64,000 nt of DNA from Cepaea nemoralis (Eukaryota > Mollusca > Gastropoda > Stylommatophora > Helicidae): NCBI GenBank assembly GCA_014155875.1, contig JACEFZ010011711.1:224352-288351 (forward strand). Direction: 5' to 3'. The notes under the pieces were generated by a model. That model worked only from the letters and a program-made list of their open reading frames with translations, made no database searches and had not been told where the DNA came from. Numbering within the stretch: position 1 is the first letter of the stretch; every line of letters begins with the position of its first letter. Below are positions 23,560 to 35,979 of this stretch, one piece after another. Both the position numbers and the translations under genes were made by a program.

Positions 23560-24190
23560 CAATTTACCACTGTAGGAAAATAAGAAAAATAAATTGTAGA
23601 TTAACCAGTGAAATCTTGAGCAAAACGACAAAAAAAGCACACACAAAAGCAAAGATCACTTCAGAAAATACATTAATAGACAAAGAAATATGTCACATGT
23701 GCAGGGTTGCCATAGAAGAATGGATTCAGAAAAACAAATGTAAATAAATAGATGATCTAAAAATAAAACACAATTCAAAAGGATTTCATGGAAATGATCA
23801 AAATATGTACCGAACTTGGACATAGATCCTATCACAGAATTACATAATGCTAGCCGAAGAACAATTTGCTGTCCGCGAAAACAGAGGCACTAGAGAAGCA
23901 ATAATCTGTTTGATGATGTTAACTGACAATTATAGAGAAGTTCAGAAAAATATATACATATGTTTTATAGACTACGAGAAAGCTTTCGACAGAGTACAAC
24001 ATGAGCGATTAATTACGTACCTTCGAGATATAGGATGAGATGGAAAAGACATCAGACTTATTAGTAACTTGTACTATGAACGTCAATTAGAAACGGAAAT
24101 TATTATACGTTCTCCCAAAGAGATAAAAAGAGGGGTCCGGCAGGGATGCGTGTTGTCCCCATACCCCTTCTGTTTTTCCCTGTTTTCCCT
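23560..24190 (+). pseudogene. LINE RT fragment, central part
   Basis: The plus strand encodes a lysine-rich linker (from about 23560) and the RT palm: LAEEQFAVRENRGTREAII (about 23850), IYICFIDYEKAFDRVQHERL (about 23950), a stop, DGKDIRLISNLYY and RGVRQGCVLSP (about 24130). The sequence then breaks into unrelated T-rich DNA before the FADD box, so the catalytic centre is missing. Both ends are truncated and the frame is interrupted once. Confidence 0.85.
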
Positions 24191-24389
24191 TTTTTTTTCT
24201 GTTAATTCTGGTTTTCCCCACAAGATACTATTGATCAAATACGGCCCAATGCGTGTAAAATGAATTTTACTTTATTCTTAACTCAATGTTTGAACCAAAT
24301 GTGTTAATTAACTTTAATTAAGTCAATTTTTAAACTGAATGTGTAATCAAACTTCTGAAAACCTTAGGAGGCCTTGAATCCAAAATGAA

Positions 24390-24560
24390 AGATCACCAAA
24401 TATCACAAGTAAGTGGTCCACGCCCTGGCTCTCTGTGAAACCAGTCTGACAAGATCTACTGCAACTACCGAACTGTATATCAGAAAGGGAATTCCCAGAA
24501 TTACAAAGTATCTTGAAGACAGTAACTCCTATAAATTTTATTTGGGAATTTCATTTCTGA
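24390..24560 (+). repeat. Right arm of a diverged long inverted repeat
   Basis: Partner of 23340-23530, about 0.9 kb away in opposite orientation, with AGTGGTCCACGCCCTGGCTC and CTACTGCAACTACCG as the clearest shared blocks. Confidence 0.5.
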
Positions 24561-24777
24561 TACGCACGCTTCAGGCTACAGTACAGTAAGCACGTCTTTG
24601 TTTTTCAGAGATCCAGGCCTTGTCTCACTACCAACCCACGATTCCTGTTGTCCAGAGAGTACATAACGTGAACTGTCCTTGAGTATTAAGACAACGGAGA
24701 CTATGGTTATATCACTCACTAATACAGTGTCGCATTGACAGACGATAGTTCTTACATTGTGACCCCCACCCCCCACC

Positions 24778-24782
<5 letters not shown>

Positions 24783-24864
<82 letters not shown>
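24783..24864. repeat. (GA)n microsatellite
   Basis: A GA run with one GATAGATAGA interruption, directly next to the CGAA tetranucleotide repeats at the end of the LINE 3' tail. Confidence 0.97.
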
Positions 24865-24868
<4 letters not shown>

Positions 24869-26720
24869 CGAACGAGCGAACGAACGAACTTTATTTTAAA
24901 AGGGTAACAAATTGGGCACGCAGGCCCGTCTTACATTCGGCCCTTTCAATCACTCATCTTTCATTCATCAAATGTGCATGTTACATTTACATAGAGGGAA
25001 AAACTATTGTCAAATGGATTTTGTAAGCATAAACAATGCATATTACGCATGATACATTCACATGGGGAAAAAAAACATTGTCAAATGAAGGTAGGTTGTA
25101 AACATAAACAGTACATATTGCAATGTTGTGAGAGACATCCCCCATCCACCTTCACATCCCGCAGCCACCCACACATCCCGCAGCCACCCACACATCCCCC
25201 ACCCACCACAACCCCCACCCACCCACACATACCTCCCCGCATTCTCACAGACCCAGGCAAACATACATGCCGCCACCCACCCACTGATCCCCCACCCACA
25301 CACATTTCCTCACCCACACACACATCCCCCACCCATCCCATAACCGACATGTACACACAAACCCACATATTCTCCACCACCCACCCACACACCCGCAACC
25401 ACCCAGTAATACACACATCACAAAACCACACACACATACCCCCGCCAACCCACACATCCCGCACCTATCCACACACACATCCCGCACCCTCACAATTTTC
25501 CCCAATCACCCACACACACATCAGCCAACCTACACCCACTCACCCACCCAATATTCGCCACCTCTCAACTACACATCCCCCACGTATACACACATCCCCA
25601 CCCATACACACATCTCCCCACCTGCCCACACATATCCCCCACCCATAAACACCCAAAAACACACACCTCCCACCCACACACACACCACCACCCACATATA
25701 CCCCACCCACACACATCCGCCGCTCACACATATCTTCCCACAAACACACACCTCCCCCACCCATACACTCATCTCTCACACACATTCACCCACTCACGTA
25801 CTCATCCATCAACCACTCACACCCACATATCACCCACCCGACCATCAACACATGCATCTCTCATCTACCCTCCCACCCACACACATCCCAACCACCCAGC
25901 CAAACACACATCCCCATTCCTCACATATATCCTTCAATCACCTGCACATCCCACACCTCCCCCACCTCTCACACATCTCCCCTCCCACACAAAACTCCAC
26001 CCATAAATACATTCCCCCCCCACACACACATCCCTCACATGCATTCCCCATACACATCCCCGCCCACACATCTCCCCACCCACTCACACATCCTCCACCT
26101 ACAAACATCCTCAACACCCACACACACATCCTCCACCCTCTCACATTTACCCCATCCACACTCACACACTTCCACCCACACAGACATATCCCATTCACAG
26201 ACACTCCCCACACCCATTAAACCCATCCCCTAACCCACACGATCTCCTACACACCCATTCACCCACCAAAATACATATTCCCTACCCCCCCCCCCAACCC
26301 ACCAACACCCATATACTTCCAACCATCCTCCCAAATATCCTCCCCCACACACACACACACACACACACCACACACACACACACATATCCCTCACACACAC
26401 ATACATCCACCACCGACTACACATCCCTTCACCCATCCACATATCACCCATTAACCCAAACACATCCCCCACACACAACCCCTCCACACATACATTCCCC
26501 ACACCCCCACACACACACATATCCCTCACATACACACCCATACACACATCCTCACATATAGACACATACATGATGCCTCACATGATCACTTAAACTAATA
26601 AGAACAAACTCCCACACTTTACACACAGTTGAGACACTGACGATTGTCGTGAGAATTCTCGCAATTGTGAGATAAAATCGTACATATACATTGTGTAGCG
26701 TAAAAATTAGTGATACAGTT

Positions 26721-26723
<3 letters not shown>
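24865..26723 (-). mobile_element. Expanded low-complexity 3' UTR of a CR1/L2-like LINE, with conserved tail
   Basis: Read on the minus strand this block runs from an ATCACTAATTTTTACGC segment (about 26715) through a GTGTGGG-type low-complexity tract of 1.4 kb (26570-25130) to a conserved tail: GCCTGCGTGCCCAATTTG (about 24920), AATAAA (24895-24890) and (TTCG)n. The tail matches the 3' end of the LINE at 2985-3100, and the ATCACTAATTTTTACGC segment matches 63790-63810 downstream of a LINE ORF. All long Thr/His/Pro or Gly/Trp/Val frames here are repeat artefacts. Confidence 0.7.

Positions 26724-26807
<84 letters not shown>
26724..26807. repeat. (GA)n microsatellite
   Basis: An uninterrupted GA run of about 84 bp at the 5' edge of the LINE 3'-UTR block. 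Confidence 0.98.
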
Positions 26808-26809
<2 letters not shown>

Positions 26810-27340
26810 CCAGACCCACAAGGCATAACTACAACCCATGACGGTTAGACCAGAGATGGATGTAACACTCTCCATAGCGCAAGGCCAGGGCTGGATTGTA
26901 GAGATCATGTGTTGCCATTGCAGAATGATCCCTCTCTTGTCCTACCAAGGTTAAAGTATACTAATAAAAGCAGAACAAGACAAGCTGCAGAAGCTGCCAG
27001 GTCAGCCAAGCACTGTTCTAACTATCCGTCTGTCGGAGCTTCGATTCTAGACTAGTTGCGACCAAGACGTTAGGCCTGGTCTGCCCAGCCATGCCATTTA
27101 CTCTTCGTGTTGCATGTTCTCGCACTACGATAAGGCTTGTACCCTCCTAATTGTGTTTCTCTTTCTAAAGTCGTTCGCACAATGTGGGGGTCGAGTTTGG
27201 TGAGCACCGCCCAACATTCGGCGCAAACAGAAATCAGGTAGTACCGACTACTGTCATACCGTAGCTCAGAAATTATCTGGCCTAAATCTGACAGTCATGG
27301 TTATATAAAAGATAAAGATAACACGAACATGTGATATTGC
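26808..27340. other. Unassigned sequence between two LINE 3' blocks
   Basis: No gene or repeat family is recognised. The segment has more even base composition than its surroundings. Confidence 0.4.
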
Positions 27341-27344
27341 AAAA

Positions 27345-29485
27345 TTCAAATCAAATCAAGTCAAATCTACTTTATTTTAAAAGGGTCACAAATTGGGCAC
27401 GCAGGCCCGTCTTACATTCGGCCCTTCCAATCACTCATCTTTCGTTCATCAAGTACTTTATACATTCACATAGGAAGAAAAAAAAGCATTGTGAAATGAA
27501 TGTTGTAAACATAAACAATGCAAATTACCATGTTATGAGGCACATCTTCCACCTACCCACACATCACCAAACACCAAAATCACCCCCTCACACACACACA
27601 CACACAACACACACACACACACACACCCAGGGACACATAATACCCCACCACCGACCCACCCCCTCCCACACATCCCTCCAACCACACCCACTGCCCTCAA
27701 CCGTTCCCCAAATCCACACACACACTCATCACCCACACATTCATCCCCCACCAACCCACACATCCCGTGCCCACCCACCTACACATCCTAACCCACACAT
27801 CCATTCCCCTACACACACATCCTCTACCCACGCACCCACACCTCCAATCACCCATCCTCCAACCACCCATCCGCCAACCACACCTCCATCGACCACATAT
27901 TCCCCACCCACACACACACATCCCCCACCAACCCACACATCGCGCACCCACTCACACATCCCCAAACCATACACACAAATCCCCACCAACTGACATCTCC
28001 CTACCCACACACACACACATCTCCCTAACCACTTATACATGCCCAATCTACTCACACACACCCCACCACCCATACATACATCCTCCACCCACCCACACAT
28101 GCCCTAACCCACATCCCTCATCACACACATATTCTTCACCCGCACACCACACACACCCCCACCAACACAATATTGCCAACCCACACACCACACAAACATA
28201 TCCCCCACCCACACATCCCACACTCACACTTCCCCCATCTACACACCACACACATATCCCCCACCAACATACCACACAATATCCCACCCATACAGATACC
28301 ATCACCCACCCACCCCGCACATATCATAACCCACACACCACACAAATCCCCCACCCACACACATATCCCAAACCAAAACACCACACACATCTCCCCACCC
28401 ACACACACATTCCCCACCCATCCACCAACAACACACACACACTCACTCACCCACACATCCTCCACTACGCACCCATCCCCCCAAAAAAAACCATCTCAAA
28501 CTACCCATCCCCTAACCAAACATCTCTTAATCACACATACCCTCACCCACACATCCTCCACCCACTCACACATCCCACTCCGACACACACACATCCCTCA
28601 TCCACCTACATATCCCTCAGCCACTCACACACCCACACCCAGCATCCTCCATCCACACACACATTCCCCACCACACACACATACTCCTCCAACCACCCAC
28701 ACAACCACTACTCACCCACACATATCTCCCACCCATACACACATTCCGCGCACCCAGCAAACACATCCCCCACCCACACACCACACACTATCCACCACCT
28801 CACCCACCCACCACAAACATACCCCCTACGCACACACTACACACACAACCACACCCACACACCACACATATCCCCAACCCACACACCGTACACTTCTCCC
28901 AAACCACCCTTACATCCCCAATCCACCCACACACAACAGCCACCCACACACCCTGCCACCCACACATACTTCCCCCAACCATCCACACATCCCCACCTAC
29001 CCACACATATTCCCCACCCATACACCCATCCCCTCACCCGTCCCCATACACACATCCCCACCCACCCACACATATTCCCCACCCATACACCCATCCCCTC
29101 ACCCGTCCCATACACACATCCCCCACTCCAATTCCCACACCCCCTACTTTCACCCCCATACATCCATCCACACATCCCACCAACACCCACACATCTCACT
29201 ACCCACTAACACCCACACATCCAACCTATCCAAACGCATACCCTACCCACACACTCATCACCACACTCACACACATCCTCCACACACACACTCACACATC
29301 CTCACAGCTAGACAAATACATAATGCCTCATGTGAGCATTGAAACTAGTATGAACAAAACTCCCACACTTTACTCACACACATACACTGACAGTTGTCTC
29401 GAGCAGTCTCATAAAAATGTTAAACATGGAGAAAAATGTGTACATAAACAGTGTGTGATGTAAAAAATAGTGATGCTCCCCCACA
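27345..29485 (-). mobile_element. Second expanded LINE 3' UTR with conserved tail
   Basis: It has the same layout as 24865-26723. On the minus strand an ATCACTATTTTTTACATC segment (about 29475) is followed by GGAGTTTTGTTCATACTAG, a 1.75-kb GT/GGGT-rich tract (29300-27545), the tail GCCTGCGTGCCCAATTTG (about 27395) and AATAAA (27376-27371). The two blocks are direct repeats in architecture but differ in the details of the low-complexity tract. The 480-codon plus-strand frame at 27767-29209 is only Pro/Thr/His/Ser repeat and should not be called a gene. Confidence 0.7.
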
Positions 29486-29639
29486 CAGAGATACACACAG
29501 AGACAGGCACACACACACAAACACACACACACACACACATACACACATTCACTCTCACGCTCACTAATTCTGTCTCTCAGTCACACTCGCTGACTCTCTA
29601 ATTCAAGCTACAGTAATGTATATAAATTTATATTATACA

Positions 29640-29743
29640 CTAGCTGACCCGGCCCGGCTTCGCCCAGTCCCTGGTGGGGAGCATCTCATTTAATTCATAT
29701 AAGTAGTCATATAAGTTCTCGTTCCCGTTACCGACTGTCTGCC

Positions 29744-29784
<41 letters not shown>

Positions 29785-29876
29785 GACCCGGCCCGGCATT
29801 GCCCAGCTCCTGGTGTGGAGCATCTCATTTAATTCATATAAGTAGTCATATAAGTTCCCGTTCCCGTTACCGACTA

Positions 29877-29919
<43 letters not shown>

Positions 29920-30540
29920 GTCTGCCTGACCCTGCCGGGCTTCGCCCAGTCCCTGGTGGGGAGCATCTCATTTAATTCACATAAGTAGTCATATAAGTTC
30001 TCATTAAATTCATACAACAAAAAAAGTAACTTAAAAGAATGTCCTTCCAGACACCATCCATTATTTTTAATGAAAACGCTTGCTAATCACCTGCATGACT
30101 ACAGTAACTTCTTAAGCAAATAAAGATGAGTTACAATGTTATGCATTGTGCATTATTTTTATGAAAACTTTAAAAATGCCTTACAGTTTGTATCATTATT
30201 TATTATAACTCATATGCCGGTACATAACTATGGACACAGAGTTTATAAATCTTTGAAAACGATGCCACAATATGACTATAAGTTATACAGAAAAGTTATG
30301 CCCCTTGAAATAACTTTTACGGAGTTAGGTCCCCTGAAATATATACAATTATAATGAAAAATGAAAAATGAAATAATACTGAGTAAGCAGGCGATTTCAC
30401 ACTAAAAAAATATCACAGTTGACAGCTCTGGACTGAAAGGAAGGCGTGTAGAAAATTTCATCTCAATCGGATGGGCCGTTCGCGAGCGCACAAAGGACAT
30501 ACATAGATACAGACATACGATCCTTATTTATATATAAGAT
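29640..30540 (+). mobile_element. Unclassified interspersed repeat with (CTGT)n-bearing triplication
   Basis: It starts near CTAGCTGACCCGGCCCGG and ends near ATCGGATGGGCCGTTCGCGAG followed by TTATTTATATATAAGAT, an end pattern I associate with a widespread invertebrate repeat class of uncertain identity. The first 370 bp are a unit of about 145 bp repeated 2.5 times (starts near 29644, 29785 and 29926). Each unit has CCTGGTG.GGAGCATCTC, CATATAAGTAGTCATATAAG and then a (CTGT)n run. Boundaries are approximate. Confidence 0.6.
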
Positions 30541-30639
30541 GATAACATCGAATGGTATTCAACTAATAATATGACAGATGAGAATACACTAACTTATGGA
30601 TTAGCGTGTTACATGACATGCGTGTTACATGAGATGCTT

Positions 30640-30647
30640 GCGCTCAA

Positions 30648-30689
<42 letters not shown>

Positions 30690-30837
30690 TTATTCTTTCA
30701 TACACGCACACTCACACGCATGCGCACGCACACACACAAACACATCCACTCTCCCACTGTCTCACTCTCTGTCTCTCACTCACTCACTATTTCCCTCACT
30801 CACCCTCCATCTTCATTCACTTTATCTCTAACTCTCT

Positions 30838-30894
<57 letters not shown>

Positions 30895-30981
30895 ACTCAC
30901 ACACAGACCGACATACACCCTCACGCTATCACTCAATGTTTCACTCACTCTTTCTTACCCTAGCTCACTCACTCACTCTTT

Positions 30982-31020
<39 letters not shown>

Positions 31021-31369
31021 ACTCACACACACACACATACACACACACACTAACGCTCACTCACTTACACACACACTCACTCTCTCACTTTCTCTCTCTC
31101 ATTCACTCCTCACTCATTCACTCACTTACTCTCTCACACAATGATTCACACACACACACACTCACTCCCTCTCTCAAGCACACACTCTCACACATACACA
31201 TACGCATGAACGCACGCACGCACACACTCCCTCACTCTCACACATACACGTACGCATGTATGCACTGACACATTCCCTCACCATTTCTCACTCAATCACT
31301 CTCTCCCATACACAGGCATGCACGTGCGCACACACACACACACACATTCTCTCTCTCACTCCCTCTGAC

Positions 31370-31409
<40 letters not shown>

Positions 31410-31430
31410 ACACGCACACACATGTATATA
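30640..31430 (-). mobile_element. CT/CA-rich 3' UTR of the LINE ending at 31483
   Basis: Directly downstream (minus strand) of a LINE ORF end. It consists of several (CT)n runs (30647-30690, 30839-30890, 30988-31015, 31371-31405) joined by CA/CTCA-rich DNA. The plus-strand LINE at 61.2-62.8 kb is likewise followed by G-rich GT/GA sequence, so this composition travels with the element. The Ser/Leu and Thr/His frames are artefacts. Confidence 0.65.
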
Positions 31431-31434
31431 GTGA

Positions 31435-31990
31435 ACAGTTATAGTTAAAAAATTATAATGAACAATTATACCAGCAAATGAATTATGGTGGCATATAGTC
31501 GGTATGGATTAAGTATTGAAAGAGTTTTCGGTTAAATGTGTAGGGACTCATTGGAGTTTTCAGATCTGGAGGAAGATCATTCCATAAGTGAGCACCAGAA
31601 TAGGTGAAACATGTTTTGTATAGGTCCAATCTAGGCTTTGGGACATGTAACAAATTTAGGCACTTGCTGTTCAGTGCTTTAGATTGAATCGTCGGTGGAA
31701 TATACTCTGGGGTATTTTGAGATATAATTCTATTCACTAATTTGGCTTTGTTAAAAAGGAGGCGCTTTCGAAGTGGTAGAAGTCTTAGATGACTGTATAA
31801 ATTATTACTTTTAACGTGCTTTATGACAGAAACGAGACGTTTAGCGCGGTTTTGTAGAGAACATAGTCGTTTCAAATTAGATTTAGGGCAACCATCGCAA
31901 AAAGTGGAACAGTAATCGAGATGAGATTGGATAAAGCATGTATAGCAATAGAAGGATAGATGCTTAACCAGGTCAGAAAATTTAAAAATT
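31435..31990 (-). pseudogene. CR1/L2-like LINE, C-terminal end of ORF2
   Basis: The minus strand encodes HLDYCSTFCDGCPKSNL (about 31910), then an open frame KRLCSLQNRAKRLVSVIKHV, KRLLFNKAKLVNRI and LLHVPKPRLDLYKTCF, ending LIHTDYMPP at 31483. It closely matches the ends of the LINE at 62763 and, less closely, that at 3292. It is truncated at the 5' side near 31990, before the 30-bp minisatellite of duplication copy A. Confidence 0.88.
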
Positions 31991-32109
31991 TGGGAGAAAT
32001 GATATCAGATGGATATAATGCGTGCCAGACTTTAAGAACAGCATACTGAAAGCAATGCCCGCATTTCAATAGTATCTTGCATAATACGTCATTTTGACTG
32101 AATGTCAGA

Positions 32110-32440
32110 AAATGAGGACTGAGCAGACAGGTTGTTGACTGAGGAAATTACAACAGACAAGTTGTTGACTGAGGAAACTAGAGCAGACAGGTTGTTGACT
32201 GAGAAAATTACAACAGACAAGTTGTTGACTGAGGAAACTACAGCCGACAGGTTGTTGACTGGGGAAACTACAGCAGACAGGTTTTTGACTGTGGAAACTA
32301 CAACAGACAGGTTGTTGATTGTGGAAACTACAGCAGACAGGTTTTTGACTGGGGAAACTACAACAGACAGGTTGTTGACTGGTGGAAACTACAGCAGACA
32401 GGTTGTTGACTGGGGAAACTACAGAGAAACATGTTGTACT
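32110..32440. repeat. Minisatellite, unit 30 bp (duplication copy A)
   Basis: About 10 copies of a unit starting AGGTTGTTGACTGAGGAAAC and ending TACAGCAGAC. The 30-bp length keeps frames open (DRLLTEETTA repeats), which is not evidence of coding. The same unit recurs at 54690-55150. Confidence 0.95.
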
Positions 32441-32608
32441 CTTATAGATGCAATGTCAGAAACAGGTGACCACACATTGTGTAGAACACATGAAACTGAA
32501 CATGCACTTCACACAGACACCATGGAATCATAAAATTAATTAACTCTTTAATTAGACAACATGGAATCATAAAATGGATCCTTTTTTTTAAATAGACCAC
32601 ATGGAAGA

Positions 32609-32718
32609 TGTCACTTGTCGTCCCTGGGGGAAAGTGGAATCAACAAGCACACCTTTTAAATACCCTTTTCTCAGTTTTGGTCTGCTGCCGGACCTTTGTC
32701 TACACACCCCCGTTCAGT

Positions 32719-32799
<81 letters not shown>

Positions 32800-34489
32800 T
32801 AGCACAAGACAATAACCCTCTTCATATTCCTCCAGAACATACCTACACAACTCTGTCCTCCAAACAATAATCAAAATATTTAATGAAGAAAAATATATCA
32901 GGTGTGTGTAAAGTGTATGTGTATAGACATCTGTGGTGTAGTCTATAGTGTATGTGAGATAGGGACTATTCAGTCTAGACTCAGCATCACATTTCTCATC
33001 ATGCTTCGGCCATACGACTTCAAAACAGCACAGAACTGGAAGGAGCTCACCCGATGATGTGTCTCTCAGACATAAGTTTGACTTATTCCAATATATCCTG
33101 GAATTTTTGAAAAGTCTGGTCACTACTGAGTGATTTAGTTAGTTCGTGTCCTTTATTTCTACACTGCCGATAAATCGGTATTTAATATAGTCCATGTATG
33201 AACGCACACAAGCACTGTCCAACAAAACATATCGCCGACATACTGCTGTCGGTCAATCACTAAATGTTCCTGTAAGCTTGGAAAATGTTATTTACTTTAT
33301 AGTCTTTCCCTTTCTATACCTCTTAGGGTATATTCTGGTTACTAATTCTTTGGTTGCTTGAACTATGTTCTTTTATCAGTCTCTCTTATAGTGACTCATT
33401 TCTTATGATCACTTCAGCTCAGGAATTGTCTGACCTTCTTTGATAAACAGGGTTCAAAGCTTGATGTCAGTTAGCACTGCACTAGAGTATTACCATTTTC
33501 TTCTTCTCAGAACTGTAGGTCATTTCACTTTCAAGTAGAACCTGTCGAAGAGATAACACCAGGTGATATCAACCCGACTCAGACTCATTATATGTGAGAG
33601 TAGGCCTAAGGCCGTACTCAGATTGTAACATCTATATTTTCATAGAACTAAACTCTGGCATAAGACAGAGGAGTTCATCACATTACCTTAGACGAGGTAA
33701 AAGAAGGAAAAGCCAAAGGAAAAACACAGAAACCCCAGTAGACACCCCTACTAGAATATCCTAGCATAGACCTATCCTTTATCTCCCCCCTGTCCCCATC
33801 TTGTAGACTATCTTCTCATGTCAGTGTTCTTACCCTACCGAGTGCAATGACACATCACTCGACATAGCTTAAGTCACTCGTCAGCCTACGGCTGCCGACA
33901 CTCTTATACTACGGTCACACACGCAAGTCCACTATGCTCGAGTTCTAATCTATATCACTACTACCATCTACAAACTATTCTCGTCCAGAATTGGAATACA
34001 CATGCACATCCTGTACAAATGTCCGTTGTCTTCAAACAACACTGAACATTGTATTTCCTTTTCTTAATAGGACCTAGAATAGGTAAACACTCCCTCCCGG
34101 TTTAATCCATTTTAGCACACTGAATTTAGAACGTTAATTTCAGACAGCGTATAATTTGGCCTGTATGACGTCACTGGTTTTTCCCCCTACCACGTAACCC
34201 CTGCTCTTCTCTTGTCTTTAGATCTTTGTACAAAAACATGCCGACAATCTCCTTTGATATAGACAATTTTCCGTGGATATCGTTTTTTCCGTTGCTCTCG
34301 GGAACTCCGCTCACCGTATTCAAAGAGTTCTGACGGTGTTTGATCGGGGACCCGCTCTCCGTATTCAAAGAGTTCCGATCGTGTTTGATCGGGGCCCCGT
34401 TCTCACAACAAAAAAGTTGTAGCAGTATAGAACGACGATCTCTGGCCTTCGAACATTAGGGTCGATGAACCTCTAGTAATTTCGTGACA
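32609..34489. mobile_element. LTR-type insertion of 1.9 kb in duplication copy A
   Basis: It begins TGTCAC and ends GTGACA, 6-bp perfect inverted termini. It splits an AT-rich tandem tract (CATGGAATCATAAAA type) that is continuous in copy B at 55200-55560. The flanking 5-mers are GAAGA and GAACC, so the target duplication is partly decayed. Inside are a (CT)n run (32720-32795), a minus-strand AATAAA near 33150, and a direct repeat of about 45 bp containing CGTATTCAAAGAGTTC (34315-34400). No gag or pol frame is visible. Orientation is probably minus. Confidence 0.6.
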
Positions 34490-34679
34490 GAACCATAAAT
34501 TAGATCATTTCTTTAAATAGGCAACATGGGATCATAAAATTGATCAGTTCTTTGAATAGACAACATGAAATAATAAATGTGTTCAAGTTCCTCACAAAGA
34601 CAACATTAAATCATAGAACTGATCACCTGCTTCAGTAGACACCAAAACATTTGCGGAATTTATTAGTTCTTTACATCAC

Positions 34680-35340
34680 CATATTTAGGATATCCTTCGC
34701 AGAACATCGGATTCATCACTTCCATCATTAGTTCTTTTGCCTCATACATTTTCATACTCAAGATGTCCTTAATGTCTTGTGTCCAGTGTCATGTTGATCG
34801 ACCCCTGCCTCTTCTCCCAGGAAGTATGAGTCTCTTACTGTTCTCTCTAAACCACTGTCTCTTCTCCCAGGAAGTATGAGTCTCTGACTGTTCTCTCTAA
34901 ACCACTGTCTCTTCTCCCAGGAAGTATGAGTCTCTGACTGTTCTCTCTAAACCACTGTCTCTTCTCCCAGGAAGTATGAGTCTCTGACTGTTCTCTCTAA
35001 ACCACTGTCTCTTCTCCCAGGAAGTATGAGTCTCTGACTGTTCTCTCTAAACCACTGTCTCTTCTCCCAGGAAGTATGAGTCTCTGACTGTTCTCTCTAA
35101 ACCACTGTCTCTTCTCCCAGGAAGTATGAGTCTCTGACTGTTCTCTCTAAACCACTGTCTCTTCTCCCAGGAAGTATGAGTCTCTGACTGTTCTCTCTAA
35201 ACCACTGTCAGGTTTAACATGGTCAAAGTATTTCAGTGTCCCAGACATGATGCTGTTTATGAGCTTGTTTCCTTCCATGTTCGCATCTTGAAACATTGTT
35301 AGGATTTCTCTTCTGTATGATCCATATAGGCACATTACAT
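34680..35340 (-). pseudogene. LINE RT C-terminus containing an internal minisatellite (copy A)
   Basis: On the minus strand the sequence before the array encodes EILTMFQDANMEGNKLI and LKYFDHVKPDSGLERTV (35310-35205). The array unit itself encodes GLERTVRDSYFLGEE. After the array, a frame shifted by one base reads PGRRGRGRST, then HWTQDIKDILSMKMYEAKEL (34810-34730). These are consecutive pieces of the usual LINE C-terminus (GHV..SDGLERTV..SY.PGRRGRGRP..RW..DI). The minisatellite is therefore an expansion inside this coding sequence. Confidence 0.8.
34801..35209. repeat. Minisatellite, unit 50 bp, 8 copies (copy A)
   Basis: Eight nearly identical 50-bp units starting ACCACTGTCTCTTCTCCCAG and ending TTCTCTCTAA. 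The unit is a piece of LINE coding sequence. Copy B has about 34 units. Confidence 0.97.
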
Positions 35341-35429
35341 CAATAATATTGAATGTAAGAAAAAGAGCTAAAATGTTATATAGAACATGTTTTGTCGTAT
35401 GATAGTCAATTATGAAATGTGAATGAATA

Positions 35430-35815
35430 TATTAGGAAGAGCTTAGTAGCAACAGAGATGTGCTTCTGGAGACGAATGTTGCGAATACCTTGGACTGCCA
35501 GAGTAACTAACAACGATTGTCTGGTGGAGGTTAATTAAAGTTGAACATGATATATAACTATAAGAAAGACAGAAGCTAACAGAATTCTTTGGACATGTGA
35601 GGAAAAGAGGGGCAATTGAGAACATCGTGACAACTGGGAAGATCAGTAGGAAAAGAGACAGAGGCAGACTAAGAGAATGATGCTGGATTGACTGAGATGG
35701 TTGTATGGAGGATTATCATCACCAGAGTTGATCCAAAATACCAAGCACAGAGATCTGTGGAGAGTCATGAACGTTAACGCCAGCTGGCAGGGATCATAAT
35801 GATGATGATGATAGG
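35430..35815 (+). pseudogene. LINE RT C-terminal fragment, plus strand (copy A)
   Basis: Across frameshifts the plus strand reads ATEMCFWRRMLRIPWTARVT (about 35455), GNIENIVTTGKISRKRDRGRLRE-like sequence (about 35620), MMLDWLRWLYGG, SPELIQNTKHRDLWRVM and a GATGATGATG tail at 35796. Homologous fragments are at 59180-59430 (copy B) and, in opposite orientation, inside 57592-59117. Confidence 0.8.
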
Positions 35816-35979
35816 CAATCTGAAATTGTGCAATGTATCAGTATTTAGATATACAATATAGGTTAAGAAATTGCTTAATTCCCTAAATAAAATATGAAAC
35901 AATGTAACGTATAGGCATGCAATTATCCATATAAACGAACTTGTGTGCTCTAAAACAATTATTCAATAAATATTTACAT

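Noticed and set aside
25007..26571. Several 80-210 codon His/Pro/Thr or Gly/Trp/Val frames
   Set aside because: They are artefacts of the low-complexity LINE 3' region on both strands.
27767..29209. 480-codon open frame rich in Pro, Thr, His and Ser
   Set aside because: It is a translation of CA/CCCAC low-complexity DNA. Comparable frames exist in other phases and on the other strand. No start context, domain or conservation is visible.
30571..31444. Ser/Leu/Thr/His-rich frames
   Set aside because: They are translations of (CT)n and (CA)n runs.
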